Source: Bryopsis sp. KO-2023
Lineage: Eukaryota; Chlorophyta; Ulvophyceae; Bryopsidales; Bryopsidaceae
Assembly (NCBI GenBank): GCA_030272585.1
Contig: BSYQ01000007.1
Coordinates: forward strand, 3,476,001-3,540,000
Reading direction: 5' to 3'
Length of the DNA stretch: 64,000 bases
Both the position numbers and the translations under genes were made by a program. A model generated the notes under the pieces. That model ran no database searches and was not told the origin of the DNA. It saw nothing but the letters and a program-made list of their open reading frames with translations. This document shows, piece after piece, positions 20,301 through 33,101 of this stretch (positions within the stretch are counted from its first letter, which is position 1; every line of letters starts with the position of its first letter).

Positions 20301-23300
20301 GCTTCCTCTTCCCTGTGCCTTTTTTCACATTCAGCCACAATCTTCATCACCCTTTCGATTTCCACCGCAATTCCTGTACAAAAACAGATTGCTCAGATAA
20401 GTCTTCTTCTTTTAAAGAAAAATGGGGGACAATTAAAAATTTAACAATTTTTCCTTTCCCCTTTCTAGTGGCATCTAAAAGGAAGGGGTCGTTCTGGATG
20501 AGAAAAAATTTGACCTTCATGTGACAATTTGTTGATGTGATCATTCCTGGATGAAAAGGGATGGAGGCAAATATTAAGGATTTTCAAGAAGTTTGGAAAA
20601 AAACGAAGAGATGGGAAATGAAATGGTAATTAAAAAAAAAAAAATCCCAACCACCCCATTTAAACTTTTTGAAATTCTTTTTTTTTTTTTCTGAAAATAA
20701 ATCCCTCCCCTTCCTCTTCAACAACAACAAAAAATAACGAGAGGACATGAAAATGTACCATTCTTTGAAAATTTCAACATTTTTTTTTTAAATCAGTTTC
20801 TTTTCACACACCACTGTTCAGCTCAAGTAACATCTGTGATAATATTTTTTAATTTTTATCTTGCCCAAACAACATTTTGTTCCTTTTTGTCCGCAAGAAA
20901 AAATAAAACAAACTTGAAAAAAATTGATATTTCATCACTGTAACATACCATTGAGACTGTTTTGAGCCTCATCTCGCTTAGCTTTGATTCTTTCCCTGTC
21001 TTCCTCCACCCCCGATTTTTCAGCAATCGCTGTTTTGTATGCCTGAACCCCCAAAAGAACAAAATTAAAAAAATAAAACTCACCTAAAGAAAAAAATAAA
21101 CAAGAATAAGAATAAAAAAACTTACGCTTTGAAGAAAAAAAAGAATCCAATATGAAGCAATCAGCTTTTTTTTTCAGATTTTTTTTTTCATCTCCTTTTT
21201 CTTGGAACGGAGAGTTGCCCTCGAAGAAACGCTTTCTTGCTGTTGAGTTTTTAGTGGTGAATATACAGTGGGCATCAATATTTCCCGTAAAAATTAAATT
21301 TTTCGTGGAAATTACGAGGAAAACACACACAATGGAAAGGGAAGAACAAAATCTGTACCACTTCAGCATTTTTCGCCTCTAATTCGATGGATTTTATTTC
21401 TTCTCGTCTCCTTTCCAGTCTGTCTCGAGTTTCTTTGATGAACTGATCAGGATTCGAACCAAAACCATCTATTTTCCTTTGCAAATCCTGCCCACATCCC
21501 AAAAAAAAATAAAAATTAGACACCGAATATTCTTGAAACTTTTGTGGACGATGGGGCAAAACAGAAAGGATACAAAGAGTGAGAAGTCAATTCAAAAAAC
21601 TAAAAGAAAATTGAAAAGCCAGGAAAACTGGCAGATGCGAAGTGCGATTAAAAGACAAAGAAAGAAAAAAAAAAAAAAAAAAGGATAAGGGGGTTCAAGT
21701 TTTCTGAGAATATGATCATAATCTTGACACGTCCTCTTTCTTTCATTGTCTGTTGAATTTGAATTTGAATTTTGTTTATGTTGGAAAAATTCAATTATGC
21801 GAAAAGAATGTTCGCAGAATACAGAGCTTTTTTCCCCCCTCTTAGTTTTTTTTTGTTCCATCTAATTATTGATACTACTTTTATTTTATTATATTATATT
21901 TTATTTTATTTTTATTTTTATTTGGGGGGGGTGGAGGGGCGCAAGAAGGAACTTACTAGTTGTTGTTCCTTGATTTGCGACACTTTTTGCATGGCAACGT
22001 CCAGAGCCTCTTTTGCAGAATTCAAATTTTCCTCTGTTTTTTTTGCCTTCTCCACATCTTTCCGAAAACTGCTTCGACCCAGATGATCCTCCAACAGTTG
22101 TAAGTTGTGTGCTTTTTGATCCACCAATGCCGACACCCTTGGATTCCATGACGCACAGAATTAAGAAACGCACAAATGTTGAGGCTTGCAAAAATGGGTC
22201 GGCCAACTTGAGGAGAAAATTCTCAGTATTGACATTTTTCTGTTCCAACACAAAAAATTATTTTTAACCCTTTCACCTGGCATGCTCTTGGGCCATTGGC
22301 TGCATGTTCCCTAGCTGCTGGCGAGCATTTGAGAGGGCTGCAGTCTTTTCCCTTAGATTCTGTTCGACAGATTGTAGTTCTTGCACTCCTTTCAATATCA
22401 TTGCCTGGGGATCCCGATATCCATCCGAAAGAGTGCCTATCGGGGGAAAAGCAAAGGAACGGATAAAATTAACTAAAAAATTTGATCGATATTGATGGCT
22501 TGTTCAAATTCGAAATATGGGAAAAGGTAAAAAGAGCATCGTGCAGAAAAAAAAAGCAACGCTCCTGCCCTCCAAAAAAAATCAATTCAAAAAAAAAAAA
22601 AATAGTAAAAAAAATAAATAATAATAATAATAATAAATAAATAAATACATAACATAACATAACATAACATAACATAACATAACATAACATAACATAACAT
22701 AATAGTAAATTCATAAATCCAGTGAAGATTGAACTTCTCATTCAGCCTGTCATAACACATTTCTGTGAGAAGCGCTGCACTTAGCATATTTTTGACTTTT
22801 CGAAAAACATCAGAAAAAAAAGAAGAAGAAAGTTGTGATGAAATATAACATTTGTATATATAGTTCTCATGACATTTCAAAAAATGATGAACTCAATATG
22901 TGGAATTCATGTGGAGTTGCCTCACCGTCCGATGAATAATCTTGGCCCCCCAATGTGACGAACCTCAATCGCTTCAAGCTGCCAGACAGTTTCAAACCCA
23001 TCTCTGTATCCTGAACAAAATGCAAGAAAAGCAACACACACAAAAATAACATTCAGCACAACCATAACTGTTTTATTACATATTTTGCATTTTTTTGGAG
23101 GAGGGGGGGGGGGGGGCTGGTTGAGAAAAAATACATATTTAAAAGTATATAAATTAGAAAAGTCAAGGGGCAAGCTAAAAGACGAAGCATGGGACTTTCT
23201 CAAACCTTTAAATAAAGGAAATGATTCTTCGTTAAAAATTTTAAAATTGATTTGAAAAAAAAACGACGGCATTAGACTCCCTGCACTCCATTCCTCCAAT

Positions 23301-26300
23301 CCTTTCCCCTCGTCTGTCCAAAAAATTGTTGTTACTACACACACAAAATAATCTTTTATTTTATTTTCAATCTATATTATAAATACTCATATATGTACAT
23401 ATTTTTTCGATATATTCTTTTTTTTTTGTTTTTTGGTTTTTGGGGAGGTGGGGATTTTGAACTTGCCTTGCAAATGAAGGTGTTGCCACAAGCAAATTTC
23501 ATGGCTGGCTCTAGTTCCGGAGGAAAAGAAATGAGATCGATCGCTGGGACGGCATCATTCCCCACCAATCTATGAACAGCTTCCCGCGCATGCTGGTCGA
23601 TCCCTCCACCTCGAATCTGCATCACATTGCATCGCACTAGAACAAAAAAAATTCCCCACAATGCCAATAAAAATAAAATAAAATTCTTTTCTGCATGAAT
23701 GCAATTCTGCACACTCTGCAACCTAGCATTATTCGCAGAATTGCATTTTGAGGATTATTGGAGGATCGATCCACAGGAGAGTCTTTTGACCCCTATTGTA
23801 GTTATTTAAAAAAAAAAGAAAAAACAGAAAGAAAGAAAACAGAAGGAAATTCAACAAGAAAAAAAAATCGCTGAAAAGTATCCCCATTGGCGAATGTCCA
23901 GAGCATATCGACAGGTCTGCTTGAAAAAATACACACATGAAGGATGAAGGATTCGTTTTTTCTTTGGTTGGCACAAAAAAAAACAAAAACAGAAAAAAGA
24001 AGAGACAAGCAAGGAAAGAAAGAAAGCAACTCACGCTGTCCAGAGGAATGAAAGTGGTTCGTCTTTTCAACTGCCCCCTGTTGATCAATTTCGAAGAGGT
24101 GTCAGAGGTATCCACCACGACGTTTCGCAGACGGCCTCCGATGGCCACCTCCACAGCCACAGTGTAATTGGGATCATTGACGGTGAATAGTTTTGCCAAA
24201 ACCCCCTTCACGCAGCGGCCCCGATCAAACCCGGGATATGGATCTTGAAACTGAAAATCCAACCCTTTTGCCAAAAAAATAAGAAAATAAGAAAAACACA
24301 CACACACACTTAAAAGCAAAAAATGAAAAAAAGCACCAAAAACGGAATCGGCGGAAACAAAAAAAAGGGGGGGGGGGTTGGTATCTTAAAAAAAAAGGTA
24401 TTTCGAATGGGAAAAAAACTTGAGTGGTGGTGGGGAGTACCTGATGATTGAGATTTTTGATTGAATTCGTATGTCAGTCTCCGTACATTGCTGGTTTCCT
24501 CTTCGATGAATGATTCCAGCCGCTCCTTTTCATCAGGGTTAAATCCAAGGCCCTGTTCACAAAAAACGAAAAAAAATCCAGTATGTGCAAATATACATTT
24601 ACCAAAGCCACGATGGTAAAAAATGCAAAAACAGACCTGAATAAAGAAGTTTGAATTAATGATTAATGTTATATTCATGATACAATTCATGATATAATTC
24701 ATGATTCATGATATATTCATGTACCTGCAACTGGGACTTCAAGTTTTCCACTTCGTTTCTTGCTCCCTGGATTTGATTTTCCTGGCCGGTGGCTTCGTGC
24801 TGCCTTGACTGGAGGTCCCTTTGAAAATTCGCCAAATCCTTTTCCAAATTCTGAGCATGGATTCGGGCAGCTTCCACATCCCCCAGCCCCCGGATCTGTC
24901 GCAGCCAATTCCATCAATCAACTCTTTGTAATTTTGATTCAGATCCCCCCCCAAAAAAAAAAAAAAAACTGTTCAAGATCTAGCATATATGCAGGCCAAT
25001 CAGCCAATGGAGGTCTTTATGATTTAAAAAACATATTCAAAAAAATAAACAAATTTAACTTTTCTTTTTGAAGATTTCTAATTAATTAATTGAGGGGTTG
25101 GCAAAAAAAAAGTTGAAAAAAGAATACAAAAAATTAAGACATCAAATAAAATCGAATCGACAGCTGCCACCAATGGACCTACCTCTTGAGTTTTGGTCAG
25201 CGCAAGCCGTTCAGTGAGAGTTCGACCGGCTTCGTCCCTGGGATTTCCGAGTTCAGCTCCGGCCAAGTCCCCTTCGTCCGCCTTGATGCTTTCCAACAGC
25301 TCCTTTTTGGAATTCTGCATCTGATCGTGAAATTCTTTTGCAGCCGCCACTTTTCTCTCCAACGCCTCCTCAGACAGGGCATCCAATTCACTTTGAATCT
25401 GAGCATGCATGCACACATGGGTTTAATTTCTGAAACAACATCGGTTTTTGCATGCCCTTACGGTGCTACCCTTTTTTTTTACAAGTAAAATTTCAATGGT
25501 CGGAAAAGGTAACCCGAATCCAATAGTTTGATTACTAAAATAATCTAAGTTTTGTATAAAAAATTTACTTTGAATTTATTTTTCGAAAATTTAACGCGAA
25601 TCGTCGGATTTTTCTGTTTGCAACAAAAAATCGGTTCCACTGATGCAACAGGCCCATCGAAGAAAAATATGCGAAAACCTAAAAACAATGGCAAATCTTT
25701 TTTTCTTTTTTTGAGCTATCATTTTTATTTTTATTTTCAAATCGCAGCACCTGTTTCAAGTCACATTCTTCCGTTTCTTTCATTTTTTTGTGATTCCTCA
25801 ATGCTGTTCTTTCCTCGACCAGCCTGTGAGTGGAAAAACAGACACAAACGTACGAGTCAAAAAAAAAGAAGCCACATGAAAAGTCCATGCAATAAACCCC
25901 ACACATTATACCAATTTAAAAAATATATACGACCGAAAAGAACTCTTTTTTTTTTTTTTTTTCCGAATCCAATGCACGCTCGGAAGAATCTTCCCAATCT
26001 GAACAAGAAGACCACCACAAAGAAGAATAATATTACATATATGTATAAAAGAAGGTACCCACTTTTTGTCGAGCACATGAACGGCATTTGCAGCGTCTTT
26101 CAGGTCCTGCCCCCCCCTTCGTTGTTTTTCCCTTGTGATGTTTTGAAGCTCCGCATCGATGGCTGGGATTTTTGCCTGGGTGTCCACTTTCCGGTTATCC
26201 AATTCAATCAGCAGCCGTTGAACCTCCTGGCCCTCATCTTCGCACTGCTGGACGGTCCTATTCTCCAAATAATAATTAAATAATTAAGTAATTACACAAA

Positions 26301-28692
26301 AAAAAGAAAACCTACCGGTCAGAATGTGGATAAAGATGAGCCGCAGAAAAAAACCTGGCGACTTTTTTTTCCCTACGATCACTGTGAGACGAGGGGAGGA
26401 TTAGTCATAATTGATCGATGTACTGGCAAGCTCCCCGAGAAGTGGATTTTTTTTCTCATTATGTGAAAAGAAGGTTTTTGATAGCTTTTTTTTAAACCAT
26501 TACCTTTGACATTTGTCGAAATCGTATGCAACGCAAAATCGTTCCAGTCCATCCAAGCTGGAAAGAAGGTTCTCATACTCTTGCAAATTGTGCCTTGCTT
26601 TTTTTTGTTCTTTCAGCTTGGGCGTGAGCTCCTCAGACACCAGCTTTGATAATTTGAAAAAAAAAACAAAAAAGACAACAGTTGAAATGATGAGTTGAAC
26701 AAAAAAAAAGAAAAAGGAAGGAAAAAAAACATCGTCCTCGACAACAAATGTTATTTTGTTTTGTTTTGCGTTTTTTCTTTTCTTTAAAAAAAAAGAGGGG
26801 GGGGGGGGGGGGGGATACTCCATTGCTTTTTCTTGAAAGGTGAAATTTTGCAAGGTAATAATATATATTTATATATGCAGTGGCCAACCTTGTCGATTTC
26901 CCTCCGTTTGGTCTCGTTTTTGGCAAGTTTGATTATCGCTTTAGTTCTGCGAGTGTCGTAAATCCTCGTCCCAGCCGCCTCCTCCACCATTGCAAGGATT
27001 TCAGCTGGTTTCATGCTGAGGATCTGGCCAGCACATGTATGGAAAAAATCATTTCGGCGAAATAAATATCCCTCCTCTCGATAAAGAAAGAAAACATATT
27101 TTCAAACATCTGTCTTTTTTTTTTCAATTCCAGAAAGAAAAAAACTGCAACGAGCTTCATGTTTGGGGTGACTTCATTCTTTGACATAATATAGGCGCCA
27201 AAATTCGGCTACGTAGAATCGTTATCCTCACCAGAACCCTTACGCCGTACAATCAGTAATTAAGAAATATATATATATGAATGAATGAATGTTTAATTTA
27301 CATTAGGCAAACTTGCCCAACGAAGGCCATCCACAACGAGGTGATTTTTTTTATAAATTTTTTTAATATATATATTACACCCCCCACACCTGCATGATTC
27401 TTCCTTGCATGATCAAGAAGTGTGGATTGTTGATGTTTATCCCAACACTTTGAAACAGCTCCTCGATTTTCCTGACAAGGTGGCGAAAGAAAAAACAAAA
27501 ATATTGAAATGTGATGTTAAATCGCCAGCGTTTGTTAACCCATCAATGTTATATATCTACAGAGATTTCCTCACCTGTGATCAGTCTTTTTCCCATTGAC
27601 TAGGTAAGTGTTTTTGCCTGGCAGGGCCACCTGCAAAAACGGAAAATAAATAAATAAATATGTATTTTCATATATCCTTTTTCCCACGCACACACATTTT
27701 CAGTATGATTTGTTTTTCATTCTTAGGATTAAGAGATTCAGAAAGAGTACCATATATATATTTTTTAAATCATGTCCAGTATTATTAGATAAAGGAAAAA
27801 GTAGAATAAAACGTCCAATATCACATGGAATTAATACCACCAAACAACAATGATACATGGAGTAGGGCTTCATCAAATGTGAATTTCTGTATATTGCTTT
27901 TTTATATATGAAAGAGTTGATCCAATCTGGTCCGAAATCCGGAATCTCACTCTCTTCTGCAGTTTTTCAGAATTGGCATATTTGTGGTTTAAAAAAAAAA
28001 AAAGCCTTCTTAATACAAGTAGATGATGATCGTCGTTCCAAATGAAGGCATCTATTTTCCAGCTTTTCGTGACAAACTTTGTTTCTGTCTCTTTTTTTTT
28101 CCGACAGTTTTTTTCGTGACCGTACCTCGCGCGTGATAGTTAATTGGGGACATTCTTCGTACCCACGTGGACTCTTGCTTTCGTCGCTGTTGTCGAAGAC
28201 GAGGGACACCGTGGCTTTGCGAATTCCCGCGCAGCCCTGCTGATACACCAGGTCTTGGAGGCTGCTCGCCCGAACCTGACAGCAAGCAAAATGGAGAAAA
28301 AACTCAAAATAAAAATGCGGACTCTCTTTTGCGTTCAGTCGAGACGTCGAAATCCGTAACCCGGCGACATCCCCGTTTCGAGTGTCGATATTTTTCGAAA
28401 ACAACCCTCGCGTTCGCTCTGCTGCCCGTTTCGACATCGAAGCCCACAGGACGTTGAAAGTCAGTCGGCCTCAAGGAAAATGCGCTCAAGAATGCGCAGG
28501 GATTCTGAGTCCATTTGCCATTACCGTGTTCAGCTTTGTTAGCCCAAAGACGAAGCATATCGAATCTAAAATGTTCGATTTTCCTGTGCCATTCAGCCCA
28601 GTGATGGCGTTGAAGTGCGGGTCGAAGTCCGGCACCACCGTGCGCTCGGCGTAAGATTTGAACCCCGCGAGGTTTATCTCCTTCAAGTACAT
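17396..28692 (-). CDS. SMC2: Structural maintenance of chromosomes protein 2 (condensin)
   Basis: About 1163 residues in 25 exons: 28692-28525, 28275-28126, 27630-27575, 27471-27390, 27023-26889, 26643-26504, 26257-26063, 25823-25751, 25398-25183, 24895-24725, 24552-24441, 24243-24035, 23616-23467, 23010-22926, 22436-22277, 22137-21957, 21487-21359, 21042-20949, 20373-20172, 19851-19791, 19597-19448, 19042-18950, 18658-18511, 18047-17905, 17584-17396. Every phase closes. Walker A is GLNGTGKS (32-39, Thr for the usual Ser), Q-loop FLIMQGRI, then coiled coil, hinge ([32 protein letters not shown]), second coiled coil, signature LSGGQRSL, Walker B IYILDEVDSALD and H-loop [10 protein letters not shown]. 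The sequence matches SMC2 rather than SMC1/3/4. It forms the condensin core with SMC4 and compacts mitotic chromosomes by ATP-driven loop extrusion. The end (SKSR, stop) is a little divergent; another terminal exon is possible because the stop overlaps a GTGAGA. Confidence 0.95.
22646..22702. repeat. Pentanucleotide microsatellite (CATAA)n
   Basis: About eleven tandem copies of AACAT in SMC2 intron 14, preceded by ATA and ATAA repeats. It is read on both strands as an open Leu/Cys/Tyr/Val/Met repeat with no coding meaning. Confidence 0.9.
27277..27346 (-). repeat. Second dispersed repeat family, copy 2
   Basis: It matches 16999-17080: GAATGAATGAATGTTTAATT, then ACATTAGGCAAACTTGCCCA and GAAGGCC. 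It is in the SMC2 intron between the fourth and fifth exons, in the sense orientation of that gene if the ATTC tail marks the 3' end. Confidence 0.65.
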
Positions 28693-28974
28693 CCTCCGTC
28701 GTCACGCCGTGGGTTCGTCACGAGAGTTTTTCGGCTTTTTTTTTGTTGTTGTGCGAACGGCAAGACGAGAGTTACTGGCAGCGCAGTGAAGGAGGGGAAT
28801 TTCCGGCTGACGTGTCGGCGTGGCAAAAAAAAAAAATCGATTTCTGTTCATTTGGGGCGATTTGGTTTCATTGATTTGCTCTCTCGAAGGCAATAGCAAC
28901 TTCGTCCCTGGAATTTTTGTAGCAAACACAGTGCGCGAGGATCGGGGGCCACCAGGGCGAGAAGCGGAGTCAAG
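28693..28974. promoter_or_regulatory. Divergent SMC2/RPL11 promoter region
   Basis: Only 282 bp separate the SMC2 start codon (minus) and the RPL11 start codon (plus), so this interval must hold both 5' leaders and both promoters, or a shared one. No clear TATA box is seen. It is less AT-rich than the introns. Confidence 0.6.
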
Positions 28975-31651
28975 ATGGCGGCGGTGAGTGCGACGCGGTG
29001 ATCAAAGATGCGTCGTTTCTCCCTGATCTGATTCGAAACTGTTGCAGTTTTGCCCGCTCGGGAAAAAAAATAGAGCTCTCGCTCAGGTTTCCGAAATTCT
29101 CTCGTTTCAGCGATTCTGGCCGACGAAAACGTCCAAACTGTTTTCGCGCGCACTTGGAAGAAAAGCCGTCGCTTTGCGAAGGGGAGGTGATTTTTTCCTG
29201 CCTATTTCGATTCGGGTTGATGTTGGTCTTCTTTTTTGCAACCTCCAGAGCGACAAGAAGAGCAACAACACTATGAGGCAAATCGGAGTGGCGAAACTGG
29301 TGTTGAATATTTGCGTTGGAGAGTCGGGAGATAGGCTTCAGAAGGCCGCCAAGGTGACCAGCGAAACACTTATCGAAAACAGCTTTTGTTCAGAGTTTTG
29401 CTCGTTGTCAGACATCAGAAATCAGCCGCCACGACAAAGGACTCCTGATCGAAAACAACAGTATCTTACGTCGATTTATAAGGGTGTGTCGAAACAGTTT
29501 CGTTCTGCAGAGAAACGTCTGGTTGGACCTGTGGGAATGTTCTCAAAGAAATCCTTTGTTTTTTACATCCCAGTAGCAGGGTTGTTTTATAGAGTGGTAT
29601 TTTTTGGGGGTTGAATAGGTGTTGGAGTCTCTGACTGGACAGCAGCCACAGTTTGGAAAGGCAAGATACACTGTGAGGAGTTTTGGGATCAGGAGAAATG
29701 AAAAGATTTCTACCTTCGTTACCGTGAGGGGCGAAAAGGCTTTGACGATTTTGGTAAGTTCACGATAGGAAGTTAAATTGAATGGAAGTGAATCTATAGA
29801 AGTTTTTTCATTGAAAGCAATAACAGATATGAGTGAAGAATTAGTCAACCAATGGGAGAGATAGTTTCACCTTCTTTTCTGCATATTATTTCTCTGCTCC
29901 CATTAGAAAAAATTGTGAACATGATTCATCCATTTCAGAAAATAATTAACAAAACAAAGTATCTAAACGGGGAAAATGTTGTGCGCAAAAGAGGGGGAAA
30001 ACGTCAAGACATGGCTGTCAATGGTCTCGATAAGGAAATGGTAGAATTAAAAAAAATAAATAAAGAGTTGAGAGATGTTGTGGGGTTGGTGTTCAGGAAT
30101 CTGGGTTGAAGGTGAAGGAATACGAACTTCTGAGGAAAAACTTTTCTGCTGAGGGCAACTTTGGTAAGAACATGCATTTTGCCATGGATCTCTTTCCAAC
30201 TACATTTACTACTTTTTTCTCGGTTTTTTTATTGTTTGTTTTTGGGGTGCGGAAGGGGGGATGAACGCTATGTTTTTGAATTCCGTGCATCTTTTCCGAA
30301 AGTTTTTCAACAAGTGTGATGTGATCCTCTGAACAAATCAAAAATGCTTATTTTGTTTAGCTACTGCTGCTGCAAGAGTTGGATAGATCCGATCAAACTG
30401 GCGAAACTATACCTTGTTCTTTCAGTCAACACCACAATTGAGATGCTGAGCACTGGTGATTTCCATTTTGTACCTCCTTGGACTTCCAGAGTTCTAAGAA
30501 GGAGGGGAAAATAGTGAAGAAATGGTCACTCGATTTTTGTTTCTCTCTTAGGGTTTGGTATCACTGAGCACATCGATTTGGGAATGAAGTACGATCCATC
30601 CACTGGTATTTTCGGTAAGTGAGAGGTCAAGGTGGCGAAACGATTTGGCTGTCTTTTAGAACATGATTTTTTCTGGCGAACTTTCTCACTATCTCTTCCT
30701 GGAAAGAGATCCAAAACAATTTAAAAGAAAAAAGGGGGGGTGAAGGGGAACTGCACCAATTTTTTTTCTTCGTGGGAATCTGAGTTCATTAGGGTGTTTG
30801 TCAAGACATGAAGCCCTCCTCGTAGCATTTCATTATCTCTTTCGGAAAGAGGAATAAAAATTTATCAAAAAAATAATTTTTCAAGAAGTTTGACGAGGTT
30901 ATTGGCCAGCAAAGGCATGTTGTGAATCTTCTCACGCAGGTCCGGGTTTGTTGGTAGGGTTAATGGAAATGGTGATTAATGTGGACTACTGGTGGTTGTT
31001 ATCGAGTGTTCTGTGAATGGTTAGGTATGGATTTCTACGTCATCTTGGAACGCCCTGGATACAGAGTGAGCCGTCGCCGAAGATGCACTTCCAAGGTTGG
31101 AGCCAGGCACAAGGTCGGAAAGGAGGATGCAGTCAAGTGGTAAGACTAGTTGGTTTTGTTTCAATGGATCGATTGGTATCGAAAGTAGCGGCAAGCTAAC
31201 AATAGAGAATTTTCCGGAAGGAAAAAAAATGCACTACACATATAGACCTCTCAAAAACGAGACATGCCTGCAAACCCTGGCAAAGGAAGTCGGGAGGGAG
31301 GGGGGACAAAATTCAAAAGTGAAACGATGGAGCAGCAGCTTTTGAGAGTTCTGGTTTCATTGCGATTGTTGTGAGAGTCCAGTTTTGCGGGGTCGACGGA
31401 AATTTGATCAGAATCGCTGAAGGTTTCATTGCTTATATATCTATATGATGTGTTTTCTCAGTGCATTTTTGTGGCACATTGATTTCACAAATATAATTTT
31501 GAAGGAACAAGTAAATAAGTATGATGAATATTGATATGGACCCATCTCTAATTTTTAATTAGTAAGGAAAAAAACCCATTTGTTCTGTCGACGTCTCAGG
31601 TTCCAGACCAAGTTCGAGGGAATCGTGTTGAACAAGAAGAGTTACACTTGA
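28975..31651 (+). CDS. RPL11: Large-subunit ribosomal protein uL5 (RPL11)
   Basis: Seven exons: 28975-28983, 29249-29353, 29619-29753, 30097-30163, 30552-30614, 31025-31139 and 31600-31651, about 181 residues. The first coding exon is only nine bases (ATG GCG GCG) before a GTGAGT donor; it joins in phase to [13 protein letters not shown]. Diagnostic blocks are [46 protein letters not shown] and [10 protein letters not shown]. The C-terminus is [12 protein letters not shown]. The protein binds 5S rRNA with uL18 in the central protuberance of the 60S subunit. The second intron stays open in frame for some distance, so a retained-intron transcript would encode an extended product. Confidence 0.95.
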
Positions 31652-32299
31652 TCCGGCAGATTTCATTGCGAAAGAGGTTTGTTGATGTGGTGCCGGTGTG
31701 GTTCTCTGGTGTCTTCGGTTTTCGGGGTGGAGCTGTCGGCTGTTACGTTGGCCATGGGGATTTTCGGTGGATGGGAGTAAAATCAACAAAGGTGGTGCAC
31801 GGGTGTAAAAACTACGGAACAAAAACGCAGCAAGTATGTAGGATTTGGCCAATTATTGGATCCGCCCTTCGATCGCCGCCTCTTCCCCCAGCCAGTTTGG
31901 GGGGGGGGTAGGAGAGAGCCCCCGAATTGGGGGTTTTGTCTTATCACCAAATTCCATGCATCTCGTTTCTGTTACAGATTCGCGTTTGTTGCCAGGGTCT
32001 GACTTGTTCTGGATAATGCTGTCTTATCAATTATTCTTGTCGCGATTAATAATTTGAAAAAAAGGTCGCCAATTGTTGTATTTCTTCTCAGAGTTGTTGG
32101 CATAATGGTATTTCCAGTTACTGCACAGTGCATGGTGGAGGAAATCCATTATCTGTGATTGGGTTTTACCACACCAACATTCTGAGTTTCCCAGACTGCA
32201 TGTGTAATCGCATTCCACATGTTGTCTCCTCACCCAATACACTAGTACAATTCCTGCCGAACCGTACTTAACCACACTGGATCACACAAAATCACAAAA
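31652..32299. other. 3' flank of RPL11
   Basis: No coding signal. It contains short GC-richer patches and is likely 3' untranslated and intergenic sequence. Confidence 0.4.
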
Positions 32300-32323
32300 A
32301 CCCTGTCAATTTCACGTTCATAC

Positions 32324-32596
32324 TTGAAGTGGGAAGATAAGAGGACTGCCATCGCAATCCAGAATCCTGGCTGCACACTATGTGCAGCAAAAAGGATTTG
32401 GTCTTTTCCGACCAATGAAACCACATGGACTCATGTCACTCGGATGCACAGGGAAATACAGGGGGCTCTCCTCACTCAATGGCACACAGCAGAAAAGAAA
32501 GCAAAGTTAGAGAAGGTGCAGAAAAAGCCTGTGTGGACAGGAGTGATCCAGTTGGTGGCAGTTTGTACAGTTCGGACTCTTGGTTGTGGTATTTGA
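32324..32596 (+). pseudogene. Possible BED-type zinc-finger transposase fragment
   Basis: A 90-codon open frame includes GCTLCAAKRIWSF followed by TTWTHVTRMHREIQ. The C-x2-C then H-x4-H spacing with aromatic and hydrophobic residues recalls the BED finger found at the N-terminus of hAT transposases. The frame then degenerates and there is no transposase catalytic domain. The 3' part is repeated at the very start of the window. The assignment is weak; a chance open frame in a repeat is the alternative. Confidence 0.35.
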
Positions 32597-32655
32597 AGGG
32601 ACTTTGGTTGGAACATGGGTCGTGCTCTATACTTGAAGAAAAACAGTGAATTCAA
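32555..32655. repeat. Dispersed repeat, copy 2
   Basis: Homologous to 10-115 over about 100 bases at roughly 80 percent, in the same orientation, with a conserved GTGAATTCA near the end of both. Confidence 0.6.
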
Positions 32656-33101
32656 CACCTACCAAAAGGGCTCCCCGAAATTGAGGCCGAGCCCTGAGAT
32701 CAACAATTTCCATTCACTGAATTTGAGGGTGCATCCTGCAAGAGGCACATTTCTCAACCCAACCATAAATCCCAATCGAACTGTTGCATGCGCCTGCAAT
32801 GTGTGTCATGGGCAATTGGTGGGCAAGTTCCAGCAGAATTTTATGTACATATATATTTGGACGAAAGAAAGAAAAAGGAGAGGAATGGTGAAGCGGGCAT
32901 GATAGTGCCTTTTTTTTTATGAAGTTGCCGATGACTTTTATACTTGTCGATGTATCAAGTGCGATCTGACGTCAAGGTTATATCGGACATACTACTGTTA
33001 CAAAAACAGACAATATATTCATGTCAGGTGAGTCATTTTTTTTAAGTTTTAAACTTATGAATAGCTGCTGCAGCACTGTTTTGCAGGTCATCCAAAACAT
33101 G

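Noticed and set aside
22469..22880. Open frames with a repeated Met-Leu-Cys-Tyr-Val pattern
   Set aside because: They translate the (CATAA)n microsatellite in an SMC2 intron.
29042..29614. A 190-codon frame running through RPL11 exon 2 and both adjoining introns
   Set aside because: Only the exon 2 part matches uL5; the rest is intron read-through. Splice sites and the downstream exons define the true gene.
29852..30109. An 85-codon frame in RPL11 intron 3
   Set aside because: It lies wholly between well-supported exons, is AT-rich, and shows no family likeness.
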